Below the pieces are notes generated by a model, which searched no databases, had not been told where the DNA came from, and worked only from the letters and a program-made list of their open reading frames with translations. DNA of 64,000 nucleotides from Sphingobium sp. Z007 (GTDB taxonomy: Bacteria; Pseudomonadota; Alphaproteobacteria; Sphingomonadales; Sphingomonadaceae), in NCBI RefSeq assembly GCF_900013425.1, contig NZ_FBXK01000005.1, forward strand, positions 1,922,001 through 1,986,000, written 5' to 3'. This document shows positions 39,101 to 46,578 of this stretch, one piece after another. Both the position numbers and the translations under genes were made by a program. Positions within the stretch are counted from its first letter, which is position 1. Every line of letters starts with the position of its first letter.

Positions 39101-39455
39101 GGAACCAGTCGGCCGCCCACAGGACGAACAAAGCGGGGCAATAGCCCTGCTCCAAACGGCCCTGCGCAGCCATGGCCGCGACATCGGCCTGCAAGCGCGC
39201 AAAGGCCTCATCCGCCAGCCGATAGCCATGCAGGGCAATGTCGCGTGTCGCCATGATGCCGTAGGGTGCGGCGAAATGCGGCCCGCCTGCGCCGGCACCA
39301 TTGCGAAGCTGCCGCATCTTGTTGATGGCCTTGAACCGCAAGGCCTGGACCTCCCGGTCGCCATGCTGCGCTGCACGCTCGGCCAGCACCTGCAGCGTTG
39401 ACACATCGTGCGCTTCATCGATGCGCAGCGACAATTTCACGCTCTCTTCGCTCAT
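36132..39455 (-). CDS. druH: DruH: large partner protein of Druantia type III (STY4851/ECs_5259-like)
   Basis: The 1,107-aa protein begins MSEESVKLSLRIDEAHDVST and has no classical catalytic motif that I can see. Features matching the DruH family are an N-terminal helical region (NKMRQLRNGAGAGGPHFAAPYG), FVLWAADWFRRCYRGDGLQW, LTEKGLSHWHRPFK-like, and GGKGWARDMLAGIVAPL, followed by a long beta-rich region (about 330-720). Druantia III is defined by DruH plus DruE, and the immediate 2-nt junction with druE supports the assignment. Its molecular role is unknown. First gene of the probable seven-gene defence operon, after a 310-nt gap that should hold its promoter. Confidence 0.85.
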   Translation of the reverse strand: MSEESVKLSLRIDEAHDVSTLQVLAERAAQHGDREVQALRFKAINKMRQLRNGAGAGGPHFAAPYGIMATRDIALHGYRLADEAFARLQADVAAMAAQGRLEQGYCPALFVLWAADWFRRCYRGDGLQWERLTEALSVRIDKDYLRHVTEKGLSHWHRPFKTSEGDRRYFLGTLAREGGFPVAAVEQGGKGWARDMLAGIVAPLLADPSTGRDEAERFARHQQGRITARLFQDAEFALLCADLALAIAQVRREADGPAQAVGLPVAAWLQQHRPDWKDDLPLSVTGQGADALLGELLMVEAAAVTGLDAGVERLLVRGEDGRWQEAARLTLDGRMEGAVMRGIDPQVGRLRLFAAGPLARVVPGELGLLDPPGEGEQGWTARSRRHVRAILPIPFATVAEVELRSGERWVGRVLLPRGKARRGRLLVCSVAKGSIAHPEQLKVEASGSGQFKAEAVVIQVPADWRVSGSDDGATEEHVAQIGAGVGETGLWQVQGGAFVIDPQGDCYRIRTGQTRNRGDRLDLDGDAPRWAQVEGDVDLFLGSPTARPSDPGRGDVVIRPIGTREWRRVPSPLPVGHYDIGWREGRSLLDRRRIAVLPAAARLDRSGMGRDTRYALTGWEAVALTPAADAPVRALGDSWIAKPPATTRPTFRFDATVTWLDGPPLPVRIDYPAAAAIAHWDGSLLPGGARVTLAELRDLVAVDRGEMRLFGELMDGRTRGAESAMSWQFWGDMPLSSVSADIASLLLPASIDASVKLGMLDGIETYWHVQQFALRLVKQGSGLVASEAIATPDVVICGRSLADPATEVCFGPYSLLVNANHRPFTLPTGLAGSWLIYLREGEHILSRPELAQGDGAAPSPSTPLTRAMQIAPWAGLDEALTAVLTMASHDNGTIAELNGLAASLNGLAASTFGALRLLPGHPAVLARMAFAATPEQRDAVLNLSDGLPFAWCLIPKAYWQAAGIWRIDQLRAAMHDVEGATAYAMQAVAGIIATLCDREPLLEPVLKDQLPVTPRDAVIQTFLNMAAERLDEGRRGSRYRQLGLSLPDDHLRRPDHCLETLDTPHAAALAVAGAWTPQADDVRHIKSVARNFPTFFADAFAAALKET

Positions 39456-39765
39456 ACCACCCCCACCGCATCGAAAAATTCGGAGCCGGGCGCGGACAAG
39501 CGGGCCAATGAAGGGATGAAACTGTCAGTATAAAGCAGGGTCATTGGGCGCGCGCCTTCACTCACAGGTTCAGTCTGCCGCGGCCCTTTTTATGCAGGGC
39601 AGTTTAAGATCGGGTTGCAAATCAATGCAATAGGCGATTTTCCACCATTATGAATGAAAGCCGATTTGCCCTTCCTGATCGCGGCATAAATAGCCGCTGG
39701 CGCCATCGCCCCGCCATCTTCACCTCGACATCAAGCCAGGCAAAGATGGCGTTGGTCATGGGCGA
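39456..39765. promoter_or_regulatory. Probable promoter region of the druH-zorD operon
   Basis: This 310-nt gap lies upstream of druH, is less GC-rich than its neighbours, and has no supported gene. On the minus strand a TATACT lies at 39532-39527, about 72 nt before the druH start, but no good -35 hexamer is seen 16-18 nt upstream. It follows the stop of the 212-aa gene at 39766, so read-through from the nuclease pair is also possible. Confidence 0.4.
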
Positions 39766-40404
39766 CTATATCCGGGCGCGGATCGCCGCGACCAATGGAT
39801 CCAGCAATGGCTTTGCCTTGGCGGCCATATCGATGGCCCGTTCCAGCGGCGCGCTAGCTTCGCTGAAATCATTGGCCTCGAATGCGCGCGCCAGCGCGTC
39901 GGGATCAAGCGTCACAGGATAGTCGATCAACCCATCGCGCGGTTCGATGGCAAAGCCCAATCCACGCAGCTGTTCGACAATCACTGGATACTCAGTAAGA
40001 ATCTTTCGCCACAGTGTTTTCGTAACCACGCTGCGTCCAAAGCCGAATTCCAACCATGACCCTGATACCGCCTTGCCAACCGCGCAGGCAACCCAGCTTT
40101 CCCACTCACTGTCACCTTCCCCATTATGCCAACCCAAATAGAACCACGCATCTTCCTCACATTTATCTCGCCTGGGACCGGATGCTGCCCAGTCTCGGGG
40201 CATAATGAAATATGTGTCCTCATTATCCTCTTTGATGGCATGATACCAATCGAACGTGCGGGCTTTGCTCTCCAGAACACCCAGCATTTCCTTAAGCAAC
40301 CACTTGTCCATCTTATCCGTAAGAAACTGCCGCGCCGCCTCCAAGTCCGCGATATTGGCGATGATCGCCGTGGCGGCGGCGCGTTCGGTGTCGGTCAAGA
40401 TCAT
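39766..40404 (-). CDS. Hypothetical protein paired with a PD-(D/E)XK nuclease
   Basis: The 212-aa protein is rich in Trp and acidic residues (TFDWYHAIKEDNED, WFYLGWHNGEGDSEWESW, GSWLEFGFGRS). It has no family that I recognise. It starts 14 nt after the nuclease-like gene on the same strand, so the two are probably translated from one mRNA. The Trp-rich centre resembles the C-terminal part often found fused to PDDEXK_4-type nucleases, so it may be a split-off domain; this is inference. A role in defence is suggested by its position just upstream of druH. Confidence 0.7.
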   Translation of the reverse strand: MILTDTERAAATAIIANIADLEAARQFLTDKMDKWLLKEMLGVLESKARTFDWYHAIKEDNEDTYFIMPRDWAASGPRRDKCEEDAWFYLGWHNGEGDSEWESWVACAVGKAVSGSWLEFGFGRSVVTKTLWRKILTEYPVIVEQLRGLGFAIEPRDGLIDYPVTLDPDALARAFEANDFSEASAPLERAIDMAAKAKPLLDPLVAAIRARI

Positions 40405-40418
40405 GATGGCATCCTCGT

Positions 40419-41153
40419 TCAGAAATGTTCGATATGGTCGGCAAAGGCATCCAGCAGCTGGGCGAAGAAAGTCGTCCTGTCGCCGGCCGACAGGCGCGCG
40501 GCTTCAGCCACGTCGCGCCAGCTTGCGACCGGCACGCCATCGATGGAGGGGGCGCGGGGTGCCAGGAAGATCAGATAGGGGGTCAGCCCGCCACCCGCCG
40601 GGCCGCGGCTCTTCGCCCGTGCGGCAAGGGCCGTACGATAGCGTTCCAGCTGCGCTTTCCCTTCGCCCGCGTCGATCTTGACCTCGATGCCGATCAGATA
40701 GTCCGGCCCCTCGATGGTCAGGTCGATGCGCTCACTGGCCTGCCCGACCGCGCAATCCTCGGTCAGGATGACATAGCCCTGCGACAATGCGGCATGATCG
40801 GGCAGCCGGATATTGTTGGCCCGCTCCACCCGCCGCAGGAAAGCGTCCAGGAACAGCACCGCCGCCTCCCCCGCCATCGCGGGATTCCACAGCCCCGCCA
40901 GCACGGCGGCATTGCGCACCTCTCTGCGCCCCAAACCGGCCAGCATCCAGGGATTGATCATCGCCCCGCTCGCCCGCATCGCCTGCATCGGATCACGGAT
41001 CGCCGCCAAGCAGCGGGTCAGCGCCACCAGATCGATCCTTTGTGCGTGTGATGACGGCTGATAAACCTTCAATAGGTTGCTGATGTCCATCAGCAGCGCC
41101 ATCAATCGGCCGATATTGGGCAGGATATTCTGCTTGGCTTCCAGCTTGGTCAT
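40419..41153 (-). CDS. PD-(D/E)XK nuclease superfamily protein
   Basis: The 244-aa protein has the pattern of the PDDEXK_4-type nucleases: an early EVRNAAVLAGLWNP helix, a strand with Asp in ERIDLTIEG near 141, the catalytic E-x-K in IEVKIDAGEG near 154, and QLERYRTAL after it. The Asp, Glu and Lys of the active site are all present. Such proteins cut DNA and many sit in defence islands. It begins with MTKLEAKQNI behind a GGGGGGCG purine run. It forms a pair with the 212-aa gene and lies 960 nt upstream of druH. Whether it belongs to Druantia, to Zorya or to a separate system cannot be decided. Confidence 0.75.
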   Translation of the reverse strand: MTKLEAKQNILPNIGRLMALLMDISNLLKVYQPSSHAQRIDLVALTRCLAAIRDPMQAMRASGAMINPWMLAGLGRREVRNAAVLAGLWNPAMAGEAAVLFLDAFLRRVERANNIRLPDHAALSQGYVILTEDCAVGQASERIDLTIEGPDYLIGIEVKIDAGEGKAQLERYRTALAARAKSRGPAGGGLTPYLIFLAPRAPSIDGVPVASWRDVAEAARLSAGDRTTFFAQLLDAFADHIEHF

Positions 41154-41228
41154 ATCGCCCCCCTAACAGCCTGTTGGCCTCGGGATAAGAACCTGTCAAA
41201 CTGGGAACATGACCCAACGTTGCTCAAT

Positions 41229-42119
41229 CTACTTCTTCAGGGCTTTCTGAATCCTCGGCCAAGACGGGTTGAGTTCAAACGGGAATTTTTTAAGTTCTGG
41301 GTGCTTGGGAAAGATATGAAATGGAACCAGAACTCGGATTAAAAGGAGGCCGGGCATGAACGCATAAGCAGAAAATCGGTTGATAATGCCGCGATATTTC
41401 TCAGCAAGTGCATTGATGGTGCCTGAGCCGCCAGTGTTAACGACCATCCACCCCCCATCGGGAGCTTGCTTGTAGAAGTGGTGCAATGAGTTTGCTGCAG
41501 GATGGGCGAATTGCGAGAGCTCCGAGTAGAAGGAATAAACGCCCTCTAAACCGAACCTTTCAAGGTCTTTCACATATTCGAAAGTTTTCTTCGCCTCGAA
41601 CACGTTGGAGAGCTGGGCGCGTTCCACTCCATTCAGTTTCCGAGCATGCATGAAATGCGTGATCTTGTCTTCAAACTCCGAGAAAGTCAGCAACGTCGCG
41701 CATTCACCGGCAAGGGCTCCCCGAATTTGGGGCGCGCTTTCTGCTAATGAAATCGCGAGTAGATTGAGATCGCTGTAGAAATCTGCGGTGGACTCAATCA
41801 GCGACCTCAGATCGTTGCACCACGCAAGCAGGTCACCTCGTTGGTATGAATTCCAGCATGCCAGCAGCCATTGTTTGGAACGTGACAGGCAGAGCAGCGC
41901 GGCCAAGTGGGAATTCTGAAGCATCTCCAGTGCGCAGATGCGATTCGCGTTCGCCGTAGCTGATCCGTCCGCGAGAATAGCGCCGAACGATTCTTCTGAC
42001 GTGAAGTAGTGTTGGAAATTTGATGAGCGCTCCAAAACGGTTTCAACGACTGGCCCGAATTCACGCGCATATCCACCAAATAGAGGCGTCGATTCGGAAA
42101 TGCATTCTGTCACGTTCAC
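41229..42119 (-). CDS. Hypothetical helical protein, atypically low GC
   Basis: The 296-aa protein is mostly helical: LLACWNSYQRGDLLAWCNDLR, STADFYSDLNLLAISL, a YSELSQFAHPAANSLHHF motif and a late hydrophobic segment AFMPGLLLIRVLVPF. The layout (helical N-terminus, then FAHPAANSLH) resembles DUF5677-like proteins found in accessory DNA, but I am not certain. Codon use is clearly less GC-biased than the core genes, consistent with horizontal transfer. It ends 76 nt before the nuclease gene on the same strand and may be part of the same accessory transcription unit. No function is proposed. Confidence 0.65.
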   Translation of the reverse strand: MNVTECISESTPLFGGYAREFGPVVETVLERSSNFQHYFTSEESFGAILADGSATANANRICALEMLQNSHLAALLCLSRSKQWLLACWNSYQRGDLLAWCNDLRSLIESTADFYSDLNLLAISLAESAPQIRGALAGECATLLTFSEFEDKITHFMHARKLNGVERAQLSNVFEAKKTFEYVKDLERFGLEGVYSFYSELSQFAHPAANSLHHFYKQAPDGGWMVVNTGGSGTINALAEKYRGIINRFSAYAFMPGLLLIRVLVPFHIFPKHPELKKFPFELNPSWPRIQKALKK

Positions 42120-42264
42120 TCCTACATATCAGCTAAGAAGTTAGCTCGATCCAGGCTGGAAGTTCCTAGGACCCAATACCCAATAGACACTGTCAATATT
42201 ACCAAGACAGCCAGAGTTACGTATTGCGCCCCCGGAACTGGTGCTGTCGCTCCGCCGCCAATCT

Positions 42265-43128
42265 TCAACTAAGTCCGAAGGCGGGCGCGACGACATCGGC
42301 CCAGATGGTGATGGCGGGGCGGCCCCAACCGGTCTCGAGGTTAATACGCTCTAGCGACAGATTTGGTAGCCGGATCGCCACTGGAACGTACCGCACGGAC
42401 AGCTCGCCCAAGGCGACCTCGTGTGCCGGGAACCGTTGGCCGAACGAGGCGAGGCGGGTTTCCAGGGAGTGAAGCAGATCTGAGCCTGTCAACTGAAGCC
42501 GGCGTCTATGATAGTGGCGCGCCCCCTCGCTGGCGCAATCCTCGACCGCCGGTTCGATGACCGTCGCGGCCGTGTCGTCGACCACGATACTCGGCGGCAC
42601 TACATCAACCATTTGCGCATCGGCCCAATCTTGGAACGCAAGCGAGGAATCGACGATCAGGTAAGGCGGCGCGCAAAGCCATGCATGGCCAGTCACGGAG
42701 TTGAGACCAGGGGCGCGATCTATCGCATGGAAAGACTGGCGCAGCCCGCGGTGGGGCACGTCGAGATTGGCCGACCCATACAGCCCGAAGCTCCAAACAC
42801 CCAAGCGGTCGAGCATCCGTATCATCATTCCGTAGGCGGTGATGCACGCACCCGACATAGCCTTCTCGGCAAGTTCAGAGGCGATGATCGCCGCGAGCTT
42901 GGGCACGGTTGTGCGGGCGTGGGCCTTGTAGGCAGCGTTCAAGGGGCGGGTGATGACCCATTCGGCGTATTTCTGGATGTAATTCCTGTCGCGCTCTTCC
43001 ATCGCTACGAAGGCGGGCTGATCATAGAATCCGAACTTAGTTGGATCGATGCCGGCAGCACGAAGTTCCGCGGTGAGCCGATCGTGCTCGTCAGCCGCTG
43101 GTTCCTCGCGCTGCTTCTCGTCGACCAT
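42265..43128 (-). CDS. Hypothetical protein with papain/transglutaminase-like Cys-His-Asp pattern
   Basis: The ATG at 43128, behind a GGGGGAG, gives 287 aa starting MVDEKQREEPAADEHDRL; a longer frame from 43167 lacks a good ribosome site. The middle holds SGACITAYGM (Cys near 94), VTGHAWLC (His near 145) and LIVDSSLAFQ (Asp near 157), in the order and spacing of papain-fold cysteine enzymes such as transglutaminase-like proteases. The rest is not recognised. If active it could be a cysteine peptidase or acyltransferase. It sits between the unassigned 296-aa gene and the IS256 element. Confidence 0.6.
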   Translation of the reverse strand: MVDEKQREEPAADEHDRLTAELRAAGIDPTKFGFYDQPAFVAMEERDRNYIQKYAEWVITRPLNAAYKAHARTTVPKLAAIIASELAEKAMSGACITAYGMMIRMLDRLGVWSFGLYGSANLDVPHRGLRQSFHAIDRAPGLNSVTGHAWLCAPPYLIVDSSLAFQDWADAQMVDVVPPSIVVDDTAATVIEPAVEDCASEGARHYHRRRLQLTGSDLLHSLETRLASFGQRFPAHEVALGELSVRYVPVAIRLPNLSLERINLETGWGRPAITIWADVVAPAFGLS

Positions 43129-43244
43129 TCCGTACTCCCCCGGTTGACGGAGGCGATCTATCAACACCGTTCACTTGTCAATTTTAGACGGCGACGGGAT
43201 GGATTGGGCGCATTGCTGTCGCTCTGCTCCTCGTATCAAGAACG

Positions 43245-44673
43245 GGCCGTGTCCCGTTACGTGGTGTAACAGCGTCACCGTTGGGGCGTGAAGCGGAGGG
43301 AGCGTAGCGACCGGAGCTTCATGCCCCAACGGTGGCATGGCTTCTGTCTAGGCGGCCATCGCCAATCTTCGGTAGAGTTCGGGTTGCGAAACCAATGAAC
43401 CTATCGGAGACGACGATGACCACAGACAGAATGGCCCTTATCGAGCTGGTTGAAAAGGGCGCTGATGCAGATCTCGTTCGCGAGATGTTGGCATTTGCCG
43501 CTGAGCGAATGATGGAAGCTGAAGTGCAGGTGCTGACTGGTGCCGCGCATGGCGCTCGCGACCCTGCCGGGCGACAGGTCCAGCGCAACGGCTATCGAGA
43601 GCGTTCCTGGGAGACCAGGGCCGGCCACATCGAACTGGAGATCCCGCGGCTACGCAAGGGATCGTATTTCCCATCCTTCCTTGAACCCCGTCGGACTGCC
43701 GAGAAGGCCCTGACGGCGGTGATCCAGGAAGCCTATGTCCAGGGCATTTCGACGCGATCGGTCGATAATCTCGTGAAGGCCATGGGCGCTACGGGCATCT
43801 CCAAGAGCGCCGTCAGCCGACTGATCCAAGAGATCGACGAACGGGTTAACGCTTTCCTCAACAGGCCAATCGAGGGCGAATTCCCTTATCTGTGGCTCGA
43901 TGCGACCTACATCAAATCGCGCCAGGGTGGCCGGATTGTGTCGACCGCGACGATAATAGCTGTCGGTGTCAGCAACGATGGCCGCCGCGAGATACTGGGC
44001 GTCGACACCGGGCCAACCGAGGCCGAAACCTTCTGGAAGGGCTTCTTGCGCTCTCTTGCCGATCGCGGGCTCAGGGGCGTCAAACTTGTCATTGCAGACG
44101 ATCACAAGGGCCTACGCGCCGCTGCCAGCAAGGTCTTCCACGCAACCCAGCAACGCTGTCGGATTCATTGGATGCGCAATGCGCTCGCCCATGTTTCCAC
44201 TAAGCAGCGTGCCGCCGTCACCGCCATGATCAAGACAATTTTCGCGCAGGAAACTGCTCAGGAGGCTCATAAGCAATGGCAAACAGTCGCCGATGCCCTG
44301 CGTGATCGCGCTCCCAAACTTGCTGAGATGATGGATGGCTCCCGCGAAGACGTCCTCGCCTACACAGCCTTCCCGAAAGAACATTGGCCGCAGATTTCCA
44401 GCACAAATCCCCTGGAACGTCTCAACGGAGAGATCAAACGAAGGTCCGACGTTGTCGGCATCTTTCCCAATGACGCGGCCATTGTACGCCTCGTCGGAGC
44501 CCTCATGCTCGAACAGCAGGACGAATGGGCCGTGGCTCGCCGATATATGACACTTGAAAGTCTCGCCACCGTCAGCGACAATCCCCTCATCAGTTTGCCC
44601 GGCGTGGCAGCCTGATCCAGTCCGATCCTCTACCGAGGATACCCGCTGTTACACCATCCCGCGGGACACGATC
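43245..44673 (+). mobile_element. IS256-family insertion sequence
   Basis: The 1,429-bp element carries one transposase. Imperfect terminal inverted repeats share GTGTCCCG and TGGTGTAACAGCG at the left end and, inverted, at the right (about 43245-43274 and 44644-44673). Candidate 8-bp target duplications CAAGAACG (43237-43244) and CGAGAACG (44674-44681) differ at one base. Size and repeats fit the IS256 family. The exact ends are uncertain by a few bases. Confidence 0.88.
43416..44615 (+). CDS. IS256-family (Mutator-type) transposase
   Basis: The ATG at 43416, preceded by GGAGACGACG, gives 399 aa starting [20 protein letters not shown]; the frame extends upstream but this start has the good ribosome site. 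The DDE domain is visible: [14 protein letters not shown] (first Asp), [13 protein letters not shown] (second Asp), [15 protein letters not shown], and [23 protein letters not shown] (Glu). The NGEIKRR and HWMRN motifs are diagnostic of the family. The gene looks intact and could be active. Confidence 0.95.
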   Translation: MTTDRMALIELVEKGADADLVREMLAFAAERMMEAEVQVLTGAAHGARDPAGRQVQRNGYRERSWETRAGHIELEIPRLRKGSYFPSFLEPRRTAEKALTAVIQEAYVQGISTRSVDNLVKAMGATGISKSAVSRLIQEIDERVNAFLNRPIEGEFPYLWLDATYIKSRQGGRIVSTATIIAVGVSNDGRREILGVDTGPTEAETFWKGFLRSLADRGLRGVKLVIADDHKGLRAAASKVFHATQQRCRIHWMRNALAHVSTKQRAAVTAMIKTIFAQETAQEAHKQWQTVADALRDRAPKLAEMMDGSREDVLAYTAFPKEHWPQISSTNPLERLNGEIKRRSDVVGIFPNDAAIVRLVGALMLEQQDEWAVARRYMTLESLATVSDNPLISLPGVAA

Positions 44674-45139
44674 CGAGAACGTCCGGTTTTGTCGGGAACA
44701 GCCGTTATGGCGTAGGTCTCGGAACGGCGAAAGTTGGTCGTAATAGGAAGCCAACCGGACGGCAGCTATCTTGGCGTAAGCGCTCCGAACCGAACATTCC
44801 GCAATCGGCCATGTGCGAAGCCCAACGAAAAGACAGCGGAGGGATAGTCAGACGGTGAGCAAGCCCGCCGTAGAAGGGGACGGCCACCCTGTTTGATCCG
44901 CCCACACAACTGCGCTCATTGTCCGTTCCCTTATGCTTGGCCTTGTGGTAAGTAATTGGGAATCCAATGTGATTCCCGATTCCAGCAAGAACGAACTGGG
45001 GCTTTTCTGGGGGCCTTATCGGTCATCCCATTTTCATTAGATATCTGAAAATAAACATAGAACTATTGTGAATTGGATTCCGGTTCGGCCAATTTCTTCC
45101 TGCTCGACTTGTCCCGCCGCTCCCGTCTAAGAAGGCGGG
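44674..45139. other. Non-coding stretch at the right end of the accessory region
   Basis: No supported gene in about 465 nt. A 66-codon frame on the minus strand (44705-44905) has no domain-like sequence. Near 45,075-45,089 is GATTCCGGTTCGGCC, similar to the tRNA-Cys T-arm end GATTCCGGCTCGGGCC. This could be a degenerate attachment site, but it may be chance. The promoter of the GST gene should also be here. Confidence 0.4.
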
Positions 45140-45814
45140 ATGATGAAGCTGTTCATTGGCAACAAAGCCTATTCGAGCTGGTCCCTGCGCGGCTGGCTGG
45201 CGTGCAAATTGTCCGCCCTCCCGTTTGAGGAGGTGGTCGTCCCCCTTTATGACGAAGCCTGGGAGAAACGGCGCGAGGGCGACGAGTTCGCGCCCTCCTC
45301 CGGCAAGGTGCCGATCCTGTGGGATGGCGACGACATAGTCGTGTGGGACAGCCTGGCCATCGTCGAATATCTGAACGAAAAGACGGATGGCGACCTGTTC
45401 TGGCCGACCGATCCCGCCGCCCGCGCCATGGCCCGGTCGATGGCGGCCGAAATGCACAGCAGCTTTGCTGCGCTGCGCCGCGAGCACAGCATGAACATCC
45501 GGCAAATCTATCCCGCCGTCCCGCCATCGGAACCCGTGGCGCAGGACATAGCCCGGATCATGCAGCTCTGGGCGCAGGCCCGCGCCCGCTATGGCGGCGA
45601 CGGCGATTTTCTGTTCGGGGAGTTCGGCGCTGTCGACCTCATGTTCGCGCCGGTCGTCACCCGCTTCATCACCTATCAACTGCCCGTCGCCCGCTTCGCC
45701 GACGCCTATATGCGCGCGATCATCGCCCATCCCTGGATGCAGGAATGGATCGGGGGCGCCCAGGCTGAGGATTGGGTGATCGACCGGTTTGAAGTCCCCC
45801 CACAGGCGGTCTGA
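45140..45814 (+). CDS. Glutathione S-transferase family protein
   Basis: The 224-aa protein has the thioredoxin-like N-terminal domain (MMKLFIGNKAYSSWSLRGW, then KVPILWDGDDIVVWDSLAI, which is the cis-Pro and ES-like glutathione-binding segment) and an all-helical C-terminal domain. The YSSWSLR start is typical of a group near the GSTs of COG0625. It probably conjugates glutathione to electrophiles or has a stress role; substrate unknown. It is followed after 5 nt by the 214-aa gene, so the pair is likely co-transcribed. The initiator is Met 1 or Met 2. First core gene after the accessory region. Confidence 0.9.
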   Translation: MMKLFIGNKAYSSWSLRGWLACKLSALPFEEVVVPLYDEAWEKRREGDEFAPSSGKVPILWDGDDIVVWDSLAIVEYLNEKTDGDLFWPTDPAARAMARSMAAEMHSSFAALRREHSMNIRQIYPAVPPSEPVAQDIARIMQLWAQARARYGGDGDFLFGEFGAVDLMFAPVVTRFITYQLPVARFADAYMRAIIAHPWMQEWIGGAQAEDWVIDRFEVPPQAV

Positions 45815-45819
45815 CCATC

Positions 45820-46464
45820 GTGAGCGAAACGCCGCAAACCGATACGCCCAAGGAAGCCCGCGCCGCCGAAGCCGCCGCGATTCGCCGCCGCTGGATCACG
45901 TTGGGCGAGATACTCGCTGTGCTGGCGGTGGGCATTTCCGCCCTCACCCTCTATCTCAATTGGGCCGATAAACAGGACGAGCGCGCCGAAAAAGCGGCGG
46001 AAAGCCGCAAGGCGTCCAGCCGTGCCGCGGTGCTGGTGCTGAACGCCGAATCGGTGAAAGACGACCGGATCGTGCTGAAGACCACGGACCCCGATCAGGT
46101 CGTCCAGAGCCAGACCATCCTCTTCCCCCGCGCGCTGGGCATCGCGCCGGTCGATACCACCGGCGACCCGCGGATCGAGGCGGACTGGTTCGGCGACGCG
46201 CTCAAGACGGCGCGGGCCAAGGCGAAGCTGCCCGATGACAGCGTTGGCGACGAACGCCTGCCGGTCGCCATCGCCACCCGCTTCGTCGTCGATGGCGACA
46301 CGCATGAGAATATCGCGCTCTACGACATCGGCTATGGCATAGCGGGCCGCTGGATCGCCGGACACAGTCTGGCGCTGCGTGGCCTGTCGCGGGTCGAAGC
46401 CCTCAAGCCCGACACCGCACAGGCCAGGATCGACGCCTGCTGGACGCGGCTGAGCAAGCCATAG
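45820..46464 (+). CDS. Hypothetical single-pass membrane protein
   Basis: The GTG at 45820 gives 214 aa: an acidic/Ala-rich N-terminus, one membrane helix (about 27-46, ITLGEILAVLAVGISALTLY), a charged coiled linker (DKQDERAEKAAESRKASS), then a periplasmic or cytoplasmic beta-rich domain with VLVLNAESVKDDRIVLKTTD and CWTRLSKP at the end. No family recognised beyond sphingomonad hypothetical proteins. It begins 5 nt after the GST stop. The topology is not determined. Confidence 0.75.
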   Translation: MSETPQTDTPKEARAAEAAAIRRRWITLGEILAVLAVGISALTLYLNWADKQDERAEKAAESRKASSRAAVLVLNAESVKDDRIVLKTTDPDQVVQSQTILFPRALGIAPVDTTGDPRIEADWFGDALKTARAKAKLPDDSVGDERLPVAIATRFVVDGDTHENIALYDIGYGIAGRWIAGHSLALRGLSRVEALKPDTAQARIDACWTRLSKP

Positions 46465-46578
46465 CCCAAGCCCTGCTTGGTCGCCTGAAACCGCAAAATC
46501 ACTTGTCTTGCGGCGATGAAACGGGTGCAAGGCCCGTGCAGGGACTTTGCCAATCATAATAAGGACAGGACGGGCGCC

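Larger units (their letters stand above)
15939..45130. mobile_element. Putative integrative genomic island at tRNA-Cys (approximate right end)
   Basis: A P4-type integrase directly follows tRNA-Cys, and everything to about 45.1 kb is accessory: three insertion sequences, a broken sigma gene, a large anti-phage locus and unassigned genes. Housekeeping gene content resumes with the GST gene at 45,140. No clean direct repeat of the tRNA 3' end was found. The best candidate is a degenerate match near 45,075-45,089. IS-driven rearrangement could have removed the real attR, or the element could end elsewhere, so the right boundary is an estimate. Confidence 0.6.

Noticed and set aside
44705..44905. 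A 66-codon minus-strand frame near the island end
   Set aside because: No recognisable protein features and no start signal; probably non-coding remnant.
46465..46578. Possible riboswitch upstream of the TauE/SafE gene
   Set aside because: A GC-rich stretch with weak pairing is present, but it does not match SAM-II, SAM/SAH, TPP or other motifs that I can recall.
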